Part shown: piece by piece, positions 1-8,695 of the stretch
Numbering within the stretch: position 1 is the first letter of the stretch
How the letters are laid out: the number at the start of each line of letters is the position of its first letter
Source: Flavobacteriales bacterium UBA7468
Lineage (GTDB): Bacteria; Bacteroidota; Bacteroidia; Flavobacteriales_D; Crocinitomicaceae
Length of the DNA: 64,000 nucleotides
Direction of reading: 5' to 3'
NCBI GenBank assembly: GCA_002478565.1
Contig: DLPC01000018.1
Location: 1-64,000, forward strand
The notes under the pieces: generated by a model
The model's database searches: none
What the model was told of the DNA's origin: nothing
What the model saw: the letters and a program-made list of their open reading frames with translations, nothing else
Position numbers and translations under genes: made by a program

Positions 1-246
1 GTTTTCAACAAGAGGCTAGGGGAGTTTGTCAGGATGAAAAGAATGCAATTAAAGCTGAGTCAACCTCAATTAGCTGATAGAGTAGGACTAGATTACCAAT
101 ACATCTCCAGAGTTGAAAGAGGCTTAATTTCACCAACCTTACATTGGTTGTGCAATCTTTCAGAAGCATTTGAAATGACTCCAACAGATTTCATAAATGA
201 GTTGTTAGCACATACTCAAGCTGACACAGCTTCAATTAAGTCCTGA
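1..246 (+). CDS. XRE-family HTH transcriptional regulator (5' end outside window)
   Basis: This is a small helix-turn-helix protein of the Cro/C1 (XRE) type. The reading frame is open to base 1, and the residues before the first ATG (base 34) read LGEFVRMKRMQ, the usual first helix of this fold, so the true start is upstream of the window. The core LSQPQLADRVGL-YQYISRVERG is the classic HTH pattern. It ends 31 bp inside the 3' end of the oppositely oriented integrase gene. Small XRE proteins next to integrases commonly regulate integrated elements, so a role in controlling the element to the left is likely but inferred. The family call is firm; the target is unknown. Confidence 0.8.
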   Translation, partial: VFNKRLGEFVRMKRMQLKLSQPQLADRVGLDYQYISRVERGLISPTLHWLCNLSEAFEMTPTDFINELLAHTQADTASIKS

Positions 247-1412
247 TTCATTTTGTCAACCACTTCTTGGTCAAATTGCTCCAAGTAAATTCCAGTAACC
301 GCATTACCATATTCATGCCCTAATGCTTCTGCTATGATGTCTTTGGAATAACCCATCTGTTTTGCAAGATTAGCATAGCTGTACCTGAAAACATAGGTGG
401 TCAGTTTTTCCCTGAAGCCAAGACATTGTCCTATTTTAGCTAAGTGATGATTAATTACCTTCCGCCTCTGTGTAATATTTTCAACCCTTCTACTTGATTT
501 GAATTCAGATAACTCAGAAATACCTAAAAGGGTAGTTGTGGCTGAAAAACTATTCAACACCTGGTATATTTCAGCAGTCAGTTTAATACTGTAAAGCTTA
601 CCTGTCTTGCTCCTTCTGTAGATGAGCCGCTCATTATTTATATTTTGCTTAGTCAGCATTAATAGATCTGTAATATTAATACCGCGTAGCATGAACAACA
701 ACTTGCCAATACACCAGTACTTATATTCAGGGGATGCTTCATCTAAAACAAGGTTAAAATACCGCTGCAGTTCTTGCTTATTTAGTACTCTTGGAGTAGT
801 CAGCTCCTTTTTTATCTTATATTTCTTAAACGGATACCACTCCACATTTACTAAGTCTTCATTAATTGCAAGATTACAAACCGTCCTAAGACTTCTGAAG
901 TAAACACCCATGCCATTGGTACTTACTCCTGATACATACAACTTCTTTTCAAGTTCTAGTAAGCTGCGGTAGCTTAGGTCTTTGAATGGAATGTTTAGAT
1001 TCAGATGCTTCCCTATGGTAGAAATACTCTGCTTATGTACTTTAGCACCACCAAATCTCTTTTTGGAACACAAGTCATCTACTACATTATTCCAATAACT
1101 AAGAATTGTAACTTCCTCTGTAGTTCTATTTAGTAAGAATTGTTTCAAAGTCTTTGTACATGAAACAGAGGGGTGATTAAGTAAAAAAAGTTGCAAACGC
1201 TTGAGGTATAAACTCTCTAATTTAAAGAGTGACTCAGTTAGTTTGGGCTCTCCTTTTAAAACTCCTGTTTGCTCATTAAAATCTTCAGCCCGTACTGACA
1301 CACCTGTACTTATCCGGAGGGGCTTAGAATTCAATACTGTAGTAAATACAATAGGGTAGGTCCCATTCTTTTTCTGTCTACGCTTGTCTAATGCTAATTT
1401 TAAAATTGCCAT
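216..1412 (-). CDS. Tyrosine recombinase / integrase of the Bacteroidota mobile-element type
   Basis: A 398-residue site-specific recombinase. It has an N-terminal arm-binding region (about 1-95), a SAM-like core-binding domain (about 100-200) and a C-terminal catalytic domain. Visible catalytic residues are R243 in MLRGIN, K269 in RRSKTGK, R343 in VFRYSY, H366 in ALGHEY and the nucleophile Y376 in GIYLEQF. The position three before R343 is Tyr (Y340) rather than the His of the classical HxxR box, a substitution I recall as common in Bacteroidota integrases. Its start lies about 150 bp from the 3' end of tRNA-Asn, as expected for an element inserted into that tRNA. The 3' end overlaps the HTH gene convergently by 31 bp. 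It probably catalyses integration and excision of the element lying to the left of the window. Confidence 0.92.
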   Translation of the reverse strand: MAILKLALDKRRQKKNGTYPIVFTTVLNSKPLRISTGVSVRAEDFNEQTGVLKGEPKLTESLFKLESLYLKRLQLFLLNHPSVSCTKTLKQFLLNRTTEEVTILSYWNNVVDDLCSKKRFGGAKVHKQSISTIGKHLNLNIPFKDLSYRSLLELEKKLYVSGVSTNGMGVYFRSLRTVCNLAINEDLVNVEWYPFKKYKIKKELTTPRVLNKQELQRYFNLVLDEASPEYKYWCIGKLLFMLRGINITDLLMLTKQNINNERLIYRRSKTGKLYSIKLTAEIYQVLNSFSATTTLLGISELSEFKSSRRVENITQRRKVINHHLAKIGQCLGFREKLTTYVFRYSYANLAKQMGYSKDIIAEALGHEYGNAVTGIYLEQFDQEVVDKMNQDLIEAVSA

Positions 1413-1435
1413 TGGGGTTTATATTGCAGCAAAAT

Positions 1436-1457
1436 AATTTGCCAGCAAATTTGCCAG
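1436..1457. repeat. Tandem 10-bp direct repeat upstream of the integrase
   Basis: The sequence AATTTGCCAG occurs twice (1436-1445 and 1448-1457) just upstream of the integrase start codon. Short direct repeats here could be integrase arm-type or excisionase sites, or an operator for the integrase promoter. Function is inferred from position only. Confidence 0.4.
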
Positions 1458-1523
1458 TAGAAACGGCATAGAAAACCTATTTGGGAAAGGATGCACTCAG
1501 TTCAAGCAAAAGTTACATCCAAC

Positions 1524-1560
1524 AAAAAACCCAGTAAAGCTTGTGCTAAACTGGGTTTTA
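1524..1560 (-). terminator. Rho-independent terminator after tRNA-Asn
   Basis: On the minus strand the stem AACCCAGT/ACTGGGTT closes a loop of about 14 nt and is followed by a run of T. It lies directly downstream of tRNA-Asn and before the integrase gene, so it would end tRNA transcription and insulate the integrase. Confidence 0.75.
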
Positions 1561-1564
1561 GTTG

Positions 1565-1638
1565 CTCCCCCTGCTGGACTTGAACCAGCGACCCTCTGAT
1601 TAACAGTCAGATGCTCTAACCAACTGAGCTAAGGAGGA
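1565..1638 (-). tRNA. tRNA-Asn (GTT)
   Basis: A 74-nt cloverleaf on the minus strand. The acceptor TCCTCCT pairs with AGGGGGA (one T-G pair), the D-arm has AGCTCAGTTGGTTAGAGC, the anticodon loop is CTGTTAA giving anticodon GTT, and the T-loop is TTCAAGT. The discriminator base is G and CCA is not encoded. Its 3' end faces the integrase gene, which marks it as the probable attachment site of the element on the left. Confidence 0.95.
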
Positions 1639-1657
1639 ATGTCTCAATTCGAGGATG

Positions 1658-1665
1658 CAAATATA
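1658..1665 (-). promoter_or_regulatory. -7 box of the tRNA-Asn promoter
   Basis: The minus strand reads TATATTTG, an exact match to the Bacteroidota sigma-ABfA -7 consensus TAnnTTTG, 19 bp upstream of the tRNA. A TTTTTG run lies 16 bp further upstream, slightly closer than the usual 18-20 bp spacing of the -33 element. Confidence 0.6.
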
Positions 1666-1734
1666 TGTAATTTTTCGAATTCAAAAAGTGAATTATTTAA
1701 AAATTTCATCACTTTTTTTCATCTTTTTTCTAAG

Positions 1735-2181
1735 TTATTCAAAATCATCATTATCCATCGAAAAATCATCGAGGGTAGTTTGGTATTGATCATCAACGTC
1801 GTCATGATCAATAAAGCCTGAAGCATCGTGATCCTCTCTATTAGCTGGTCTGAGGATATTGGTTTTAGAAACGTTGAGTCTGATTTCTGTGCGAGAAGTT
1901 CCGTCTTCCATCACAATTGTTTTAGCGAAAGGAGTTCCGATGATTTCAACGAGTGTTCCGCGAGTTAGAAAATCAATGATGCGCATATTGGATCCTTCAC
2001 GCTTCCAAATGGTGCAATTGACCCACGTGGTTTTGGTTTTCATTTGACCGGTTTTCTTGTCTTTCCAATTTTTATTGTGAGCAACAGGAAAATTAATAGC
2101 AACGATACCTCGTTCCATATTTTTAATGTGCGCGTCTTTACCAATATTGCCTATCAGTCTGGTTTCAAATACAGTAGCCAT
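1735..2181 (-). CDS. ssb: Single-stranded DNA-binding protein
   Basis: A 148-residue SSB. It binds and protects single-stranded DNA during replication, repair and recombination, and recruits partner proteins through its C-terminal tip. Residues 1-112 match the OB-fold, with the typical opening (RLIGNIGKDA) and WVNCTIW strand. The C-terminal 35 residues are rich in Asp, as usual for the disordered tail, but the very end reads MDNDDFE instead of the classical DDDIPF tip, so the hydrophobic end is reduced to one Phe followed by Glu. A terminator separates it from slyD upstream. Length is slightly short for the family, which is not unusual in Bacteroidota. Confidence 0.93.
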   Translation of the reverse strand: MATVFETRLIGNIGKDAHIKNMERGIVAINFPVAHNKNWKDKKTGQMKTKTTWVNCTIWKREGSNMRIIDFLTRGTLVEIIGTPFAKTIVMEDGTSRTEIRLNVSKTNILRPANREDHDASGFIDHDDVDDQYQTTLDDFSMDNDDFE

Positions 2182-2194
2182 TTCTTTGTAGAAT

Positions 2195-2237
2195 TAAAAA
2201 AGCGTGTAGTGGAATATACCAATACACGCTTTTAACA
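2195..2237 (-). terminator. Terminator of the speD-speE fusion / slyD unit
   Basis: On the minus strand an 11-bp perfect stem AAAAGCGTGTA/TACACGCTTTT with a 14-nt loop runs into six T residues. It lies between the slyD stop codon and the ssb start. Confidence 0.85.
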
Positions 2238-2261
2238 ATGAAAGTGCTAAATTGTTGCAGC

Positions 2262-2768
2262 TTAGTGCTGATGACCATGCGGACCATGCGCATGACCATG
2301 TGCCAATTCGTCTGCGTCCGCTTCGCGAACTTCAAGAATCGTACCTGCAAAATGAAGATCTGTACCAGCCAATGGGTGGTTGAAATCCATCTGAACAGTT
2401 TCGTCAGTGATTTCTAAGATACGACCACGCAATTGATTGCCATCGCTGTCAGACATCGGTACCAAACTTCCTACTTGGAACATAGCAGCGTCAAATTGGC
2501 CATCTTCATTGTGGAAGATATTGGAAGGCAACATCACAATATGTTGTGGATCTTGCTCGCCATAAGCGTTGGCTGCTAAAATATGGAAGTCGAAGTGCTC
2601 ACCAGCAGTTTTGCCAGCGAGTTTTTCTTCAAATTCAGGGATCATCCCACCGACACCATACAAGAAGGTCAAGGCAGTTTCCGGAGTAGTTTCTTCGATA
2701 TGTTCTCCGGTTGTGTGATCAGAGAGCTTGTAGGTCAAGGTAACGACCTTGTTGTGGGAAATTTGCAT
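2262..2768 (-). CDS. slyD: SlyD-type FKBP peptidyl-prolyl cis-trans isomerase
   Basis: A 168-residue cytoplasmic folding helper that catalyses proline isomerisation and acts as a chaperone. It has the split FKBP domain typical of SlyD, with an insert-in-flap domain in the middle (about 65-125), and FLYGVGGMIPEFEEKLAG near residues 35-52. No signal peptide is present. The tail (157-168) contains six His residues alternating with Gly/Ala, like the metal-binding tail through which E. coli SlyD holds nickel. A metal-storage role is inferred from that tail. The start codon is 1 bp from the end of the polyamine synthase gene, so both are probably one transcript. Confidence 0.9.
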   Translation of the reverse strand: MQISHNKVVTLTYKLSDHTTGEHIEETTPETALTFLYGVGGMIPEFEEKLAGKTAGEHFDFHILAANAYGEQDPQHIVMLPSNIFHNEDGQFDAAMFQVGSLVPMSDSDGNQLRGRILEITDETVQMDFNHPLAGTDLHFAGTILEVREADADELAHGHAHGPHGHQH

Positions 2769-2769
2769 G

Positions 2770-4056
2770 TTATTTTTGAATTAATTGCTTTACAAAATTT
2801 GGAAGGGCAAAAGTGGAGAAATGGATGTCTTCGTTGTAGTAACGTAGACCTTTGTCAGCCACAAATGCTTTGATGGCATCCGTGTTGCTTACCTTACGCG
2901 GATCTGCTGAACCTTTGATACCGTATTGGAAACTCCACATTCCGGTAGGGTAGGTAGGTACAAAGAAAAGACCTACTGGCGCGTTGTTGGCACCGAAAAT
3001 ACTTTGGAGTGTTTGATTGAGTTCAGCAAAGGCCTTCTCGTTGAATTTTGGCGATTCTCCTTGCGCAACTAAAATGCCATCAGCTTTGAGCGTGCGGTAG
3101 CAGTTTTGATAGAAGTCTACGCTAAATAAACCTTCAGCAGGCCCAACAGGATCCGAACCATCTACAATCAGGAGGTCATAAACTGCATCTGGTGCGTTTT
3201 TAACAAAGGCAATACCGTCATCAACAATGAGCTCCAAACGTGGGTCGTCAAAAGCAGCAGCAATTTCTGGTAAATGCTCTTTACAAGCTTTGATCACTTC
3301 ACCGTCAATTTCTACCATCGTTACCTTTTCAATATTGCTATGACGTAATACTTCACGAACGGTTCCGCCGTCTCCACCACCAATAACTAATACGTTTTTC
3401 GCCTGAGGAAGGGTAAATAAGCTCGGGTGAGAAATCATTTCATGGTAATGAAATTCATCTTTGATGGTGGTCATGACCATGTCGTCGAGCGCCAACATTT
3501 TACCATACTTTGTTGATTCCAAGATGCGTACACGCTGAAACGGAGACTGCACATCAAAGAATACATCGCCTGTGAAGCGCAAAGAGAGCGCTTGGTCTTC
3601 GTCTTTGTCTGTGAACCACACATTGCGGGTGTAGAAGTCAGGGTTGCGCCATTCGGCAGCTTTTTCACGGGCTGTGGTGATGTCAAAATCGTTGCGTGTC
3701 AGCAAATTTACTGAACCACGCTTCATTTCAATGGCAGAGTAAGACTTTGCACCAAAACACTCTTTTAAGTGGTCAAAGGCAATCCAGGCATTCATGTCTC
3801 CACAAGTGAAGACATCTACAGCTGCGTAACCGTATTCTGGCCAAGTATGGATAGCGAGGTGACTCTCTTGAATAACCACCACACCTGAAACTCCATAAGG
3901 AGAGAAGTGGTGAAAGGTAGAGTTGATAACGGTTGCCTCGGCTTTACGAGCGGCCCCTACCATGTCTCGTTCAATCGCCGCGACGTCGTTCATGACGTGC
4001 GGATCACAATTCATAAATTCCACCAAAATATGGTTTCCTAGTGCTGTGTTACTCAT
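2770..4056 (-). CDS. Fused S-adenosylmethionine decarboxylase / spermidine synthase
   Basis: One 428-residue protein joins the last two steps of spermidine synthesis. Residues 1-125 are a prokaryotic (SpeH/SpeD class 1b) SAM decarboxylase: the self-cleavage site is E64-S65, where S65 becomes the pyruvoyl group, and H70 and C85 occupy the positions of the catalytic His and Cys of the T. maritima enzyme. Residues from about 135 to the end are an aminopropyltransferase (SpeE), with the SAM-binding loop [12 protein letters not shown] and the catalytic-region motif [14 protein letters not shown]. The usual arrangement is two separate genes; fusions are known but uncommon. The product would pass decarboxylated SAM directly to the synthase active site. 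No ornithine or arginine decarboxylase is nearby. A good -7 box precedes it at 4087-4094. Confidence 0.93.
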   Translation of the reverse strand: MSNTALGNHILVEFMNCDPHVMNDVAAIERDMVGAARKAEATVINSTFHHFSPYGVSGVVVIQESHLAIHTWPEYGYAAVDVFTCGDMNAWIAFDHLKECFGAKSYSAIEMKRGSVNLLTRNDFDITTAREKAAEWRNPDFYTRNVWFTDKDEDQALSLRFTGDVFFDVQSPFQRVRILESTKYGKMLALDDMVMTTIKDEFHYHEMISHPSLFTLPQAKNVLVIGGGDGGTVREVLRHSNIEKVTMVEIDGEVIKACKEHLPEIAAAFDDPRLELIVDDGIAFVKNAPDAVYDLLIVDGSDPVGPAEGLFSVDFYQNCYRTLKADGILVAQGESPKFNEKAFAELNQTLQSIFGANNAPVGLFFVPTYPTGMWSFQYGIKGSADPRKVSNTDAIKAFVADKGLRYYNEDIHFSTFALPNFVKQLIQK

Positions 4057-4086
4057 TTTATGCTGCTAAATATTAAAATTGAGCGG

Positions 4087-4094
4087 CAAAGGTA
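4087..4094 (-). promoter_or_regulatory. -7 box upstream of the speD-speE fusion
   Basis: The minus strand reads TACCTTTG, an exact TAnnTTTG match, 30 bp upstream of the start codon. No convincing -33 element is seen at the usual distance. Confidence 0.55.
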
Positions 4095-4133
4095 CGGAAA
4101 ATCAAGGGGATTGATATGAAACTGTTGTTAATT

Positions 4134-6263
4134 TTAGTTTGACAGAAAGCGCAACTTATCTAAACTGACTTTGATGCGTGCTTGCCCAAAGATAACGGTT
4201 AGTTGTTTTCCCTTCATTTCTTCAACAATTCCAATGCGATTTGTCTGAATCAACTGTACTTTACAGCCTACCTGAATTTTTTCTTGTTCGTACTTTTCAG
4301 CGCGCTGCACTTCTTTCTTGGTAGGCTTTTGCGTAGGAGAGGGGAGTGGCGCTTTCTTTTTGATGGTTTGCTTTGACTTCTCTAATCGCAGGTATTGCCC
4401 TAATTCTTGAAACAACGCCGTATTGACGTCTTTTTTTCGTGAAGTGGCATTGAACTTTTCAATGAAAGCCAACATTTTTTTACCTGCCTGTAATTGTCGC
4501 TGACTGGTTTCTTGTACTTGCGTCACTTGTGTTTGTTTGTGCTGCAACTTTTGAATCTCTTGTTCGTGTTGCGCACCGGCTTTTTCAGCGAGTTTGGCAG
4601 CTTCCTCCAGGCGTTTGTTTTGCGCAAGTAAGTGATTGCGTTCTTTTTGTAAACTACTGAGCAGCTTATCCAAGCGTACTTTCTGTTGATCGAGGCGCTG
4701 CTTAGCCTCAGCTATGAGTTGTTTGGATATCCCATTGAGCTGAGCCACCTCAAAAGTAAAAGAGCTTCCGGGCTGGCCGCTAGAAAACTGATAAAGCGGG
4801 GAGAGGTCCTTTTCATTAAATAACATACAACCGTTGAGCGCTTGCGGCAATTCGTCGGCTTTGAGTTTGATATTACTGTAGTGTGTAGTAATGACGGCAA
4901 AGCTTTTCAATGCATACATCTGCTCAAAAAATACTTCCGCGAGCGCAGCGCCTAATTCAGGATCCGAACCTGTACCAAATTCATCTAACAGCAGCAAAGT
5001 TTGCGCATTTGCCCTCGATAAAAAGAACTTCATGCGTTGCAAGCGATAAGAGTATGTACTTAACTCATTTTCAATGGATTGATTGTCTCCTATATCTGAA
5101 TAAATCTGCTTAAAAAAACACATCTGACTATCTGGCGCCACCGGCACTAATAAGCCTGACTGCAACATCAACTGAAGCAAGCCTATGGTTTTTAAGGTAA
5201 TGCTTTTACCACCGGCATTAGGGCCTGAAATTACAAGCATTCTTGACTTTTGCGTTAAACTCACATGCTGAGCCAGCGTTGGTTTACCAGCTAGATTGTT
5301 AGAGCGCCTCAGTAATGGATGAAAAGCTTGTTTCAATTGAAAACCTGGGTGTTGCCCTATGGCGGGCAAAACGGCTTCCATTTCAAGCGCTAACTTGCAT
5401 TTGGCATTTAAAAAATCGATTCTAGTCAAAAGAACTTGATAAGCACCAATAAGTGGGCGATATTGCACCATCAAAGCCGTTAAGGCCTGTAAAATGCGAT
5501 GGATTTCTTTGCGCTCGTCGTCAAAAAGAAACTCGAGCTCGTTGTTGAGCGGCACATTGACAAGTGGTTCAATAAAAGTAAGACTACCTGTTTTGCTCGA
5601 GCCATGGATGTTTCCGGGGACTTTTCTTTTAAAAGTTGACAGTACGGTCAATACTCGGCGTTCGTTGACAAAAGTCTCGAGGGTTTCAGCCAGCACTTTG
5701 TCCTTGTTATAGCGCCTTAATTCTTTGTCAAAATTCTTGTTAATCTGGTTGCGCAGCACGCGAATTCTCGTACGAATTTCGGCTAATTCGGCAGAGGCGT
5801 CGTCTTTAATTTGTCCGTTGCGATCAAACACCTGATCGATTTCGTCGATGATAGCTTTGGTGTAATATACGTCGTCGGTAAGTTGCTTTAATAAGGGATA
5901 CTGAAATAGCGCGTTTTCAAAAAACAAGACCAACGCATTGACTAACTCAGAAGCCTGATAAATTCTGCGAAATCCTTCTAATGAAATCACAGAACGTTGA
6001 ATCCCGAGCAATTTGATTTCTTGTTCGAGTTCTTCAAATTCTAGCAAAGGAAATTTTTCACCGTGCACACGAACTTGCCTGAGCTCGTCTAGGCATTTCA
6101 ATTCTTGTCTCAGTACTTGGAATTGATTTTTGGGTTGCAGTGTTTTGACTTGCTGTAAAGCCGTTGGGCCTATACAGAATTTTTCAAGCCAAATTTTAAT
6201 GGCTTCGAACTCGAGGTCGTGGATGGTCTGTTGATCGGTACTAAACACAGTGCAAAGATACAC
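4134..6263 (-). CDS. mutS2: MutS2-family ATPase lacking the C-terminal Smr domain
   Basis: A 709-residue MutS2 homologue, a family that acts in recombination control and ribosome rescue rather than mismatch repair. The core and lever regions (1-300) precede the ABC-type ATPase domain, with Walker A GPNAGGKS near residue 346 and the Walker B/signature region LLLDEFGTGSDPELGAAL. A coiled coil of about 100 residues follows, then a basic stretch and a KOW-like domain, and the protein ends there (DKLRFLSN). Typical MutS2 proteins of about 780-820 residues continue into an Smr nuclease domain; none is encoded here or in the 77 bp downstream. The annotated GTG at 6263 lies just upstream of a TATCTTTG box, so the in-frame GTG at 6248 or a later codon may be the real start. 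Confidence 0.88.
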   Translation of the reverse strand: MYLCTVFSTDQQTIHDLEFEAIKIWLEKFCIGPTALQQVKTLQPKNQFQVLRQELKCLDELRQVRVHGEKFPLLEFEELEQEIKLLGIQRSVISLEGFRRIYQASELVNALVLFFENALFQYPLLKQLTDDVYYTKAIIDEIDQVFDRNGQIKDDASAELAEIRTRIRVLRNQINKNFDKELRRYNKDKVLAETLETFVNERRVLTVLSTFKRKVPGNIHGSSKTGSLTFIEPLVNVPLNNELEFLFDDERKEIHRILQALTALMVQYRPLIGAYQVLLTRIDFLNAKCKLALEMEAVLPAIGQHPGFQLKQAFHPLLRRSNNLAGKPTLAQHVSLTQKSRMLVISGPNAGGKSITLKTIGLLQLMLQSGLLVPVAPDSQMCFFKQIYSDIGDNQSIENELSTYSYRLQRMKFFLSRANAQTLLLLDEFGTGSDPELGAALAEVFFEQMYALKSFAVITTHYSNIKLKADELPQALNGCMLFNEKDLSPLYQFSSGQPGSSFTFEVAQLNGISKQLIAEAKQRLDQQKVRLDKLLSSLQKERNHLLAQNKRLEEAAKLAEKAGAQHEQEIQKLQHKQTQVTQVQETSQRQLQAGKKMLAFIEKFNATSRKKDVNTALFQELGQYLRLEKSKQTIKKKAPLPSPTQKPTKKEVQRAEKYEQEKIQVGCKVQLIQTNRIGIVEEMKGKQLTVIFGQARIKVSLDKLRFLSN
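6253..6260 (-). promoter_or_regulatory. -7 box overlapping the predicted mutS2 start
   Basis: The minus strand reads TATCTTTG followed by CAC, the same context as the tRNA-Val promoter box. It lies inside the first codons of the longest mutS2 frame, which argues that translation starts further downstream. Confidence 0.55.
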
Positions 6264-6376
6264 AACGTTTCAAATGTGCTTTTGTTGTAATTGTTATATA
6301 ATTAATATTATGTTAAATAGGATATGGGGCGCTTTATTTAATACAATTCAAGGACTACTAATTCATACCTTCCTAT

Positions 6377-6384
6377 TATCTTTA
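6377..6384 (+). promoter_or_regulatory. Possible -7 box upstream of the gamma-carbonic-anhydrase-like gene
   Basis: TATCTTTA, one mismatch from TAnnTTTG, sits 20 bp upstream of the ATG at 6404. The rest of 6264-6403 is AT-rich intergenic sequence between divergent genes with no other clear signal. Confidence 0.35.
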
Positions 6385-6403
6385 AAAACTCAAACTAAAT
6401 AAA

Positions 6404-6997
6404 ATGGCAATCTATTCTTTCAATGGTTTTATTCCGGTTGTGAAGCCTTCGAGTTTTGTTCATCCACAAGCGAATGTAACGGGCAATGTGCTCATTGGTG
6501 AAAATGTCTACATCGGACCTGGCGCGGTTTTGCGTGGCGACTGGGGACAAATCATTATAGAAGACGGCTGCAATATTCAAGAAAATTGTGTTGTGCATAT
6601 GTTTCCAGGCACTACAGTTCATTTAAAGGCTGGCGCGCACGTTGGCCATGGTGCGATCATTCATGGTGGCACGCTCGAAGAAAATTGCCTCATTGGGATG
6701 AATGCTGTTTTGATGGATGATGTCGTGATTGGAGCCGGCTCTGTAATTGGTGCACTTTGTTTTGTTCCTGCCAAAATGAATATTCCGCCAAAAAGTTTGG
6801 TTGTCGGTAATCCGGCAAAAATCATCAAAGAGGTTTCGGATGAAATGTTGGCCTGGAAAACCGAAGGAACCAAGCTTTATCAACAATTACCTGCTGATTG
6901 TCAGCAGACACTTATTCCGGTTGAACCCCTCACCGAGCCCGAAATAAACCGCCCAAAACAACCACGCAATTATTTTACTTGGCAAGAAAAGAAATAA
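6404..6997 (+). CDS. Gamma-carbonic-anhydrase-like left-handed beta-helix protein (PaaY/YrdA type)
   Basis: A 197-residue hexapeptide-repeat protein. Residues 15-135 repeat the pattern (V/I)-G-x-x-x-x (for example GNVLIGENVYIGPGAV, GAGSVIGALCFVP), which folds as a left-handed beta-helix trimer. Three His residues spaced as metal ligands in gamma-carbonic anhydrases are present: H65, H82 and H87. The motif VVGNPAKIIKEVSDE near 140 and the length match the PaaY/CaiE/YrdA group, whose members range from carbonic anhydrases to thioesterases. It is divergent from mutS2 and upstream of pyrG, and neither neighbour explains its substrate. Specific activity cannot be told from sequence. Confidence 0.85.
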   Translation: MAIYSFNGFIPVVKPSSFVHPQANVTGNVLIGENVYIGPGAVLRGDWGQIIIEDGCNIQENCVVHMFPGTTVHLKAGAHVGHGAIIHGGTLEENCLIGMNAVLMDDVVIGAGSVIGALCFVPAKMNIPPKSLVVGNPAKIIKEVSDEMLAWKTEGTKLYQQLPADCQQTLIPVEPLTEPEINRPKQPRNYFTWQEKK

Positions 6998-7026
6998 ACA
7001 TATCAACAATTTGTGAAGATTATTAG

Positions 7027-8691
<1,665 letters not shown>

Positions 8692-8695
8692 TCTC

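Noticed and set aside
622..903. Plus-strand frame of 93 codons opposite the integrase
   Set aside because: It lies entirely within the integrase gene on the other strand, shows no domain and no ribosome-binding site.
1..1412. Prophage within the window
   Set aside because: Only an integrase and a regulator are visible; no structural, lysis or replication genes of a phage are in the window.
1639..1821. Plus-strand frame of 60 codons next to tRNA-Asn
   Set aside because: It covers the promoter of the tRNA and the end of ssb, and its residue content is that of AT-rich non-coding DNA.
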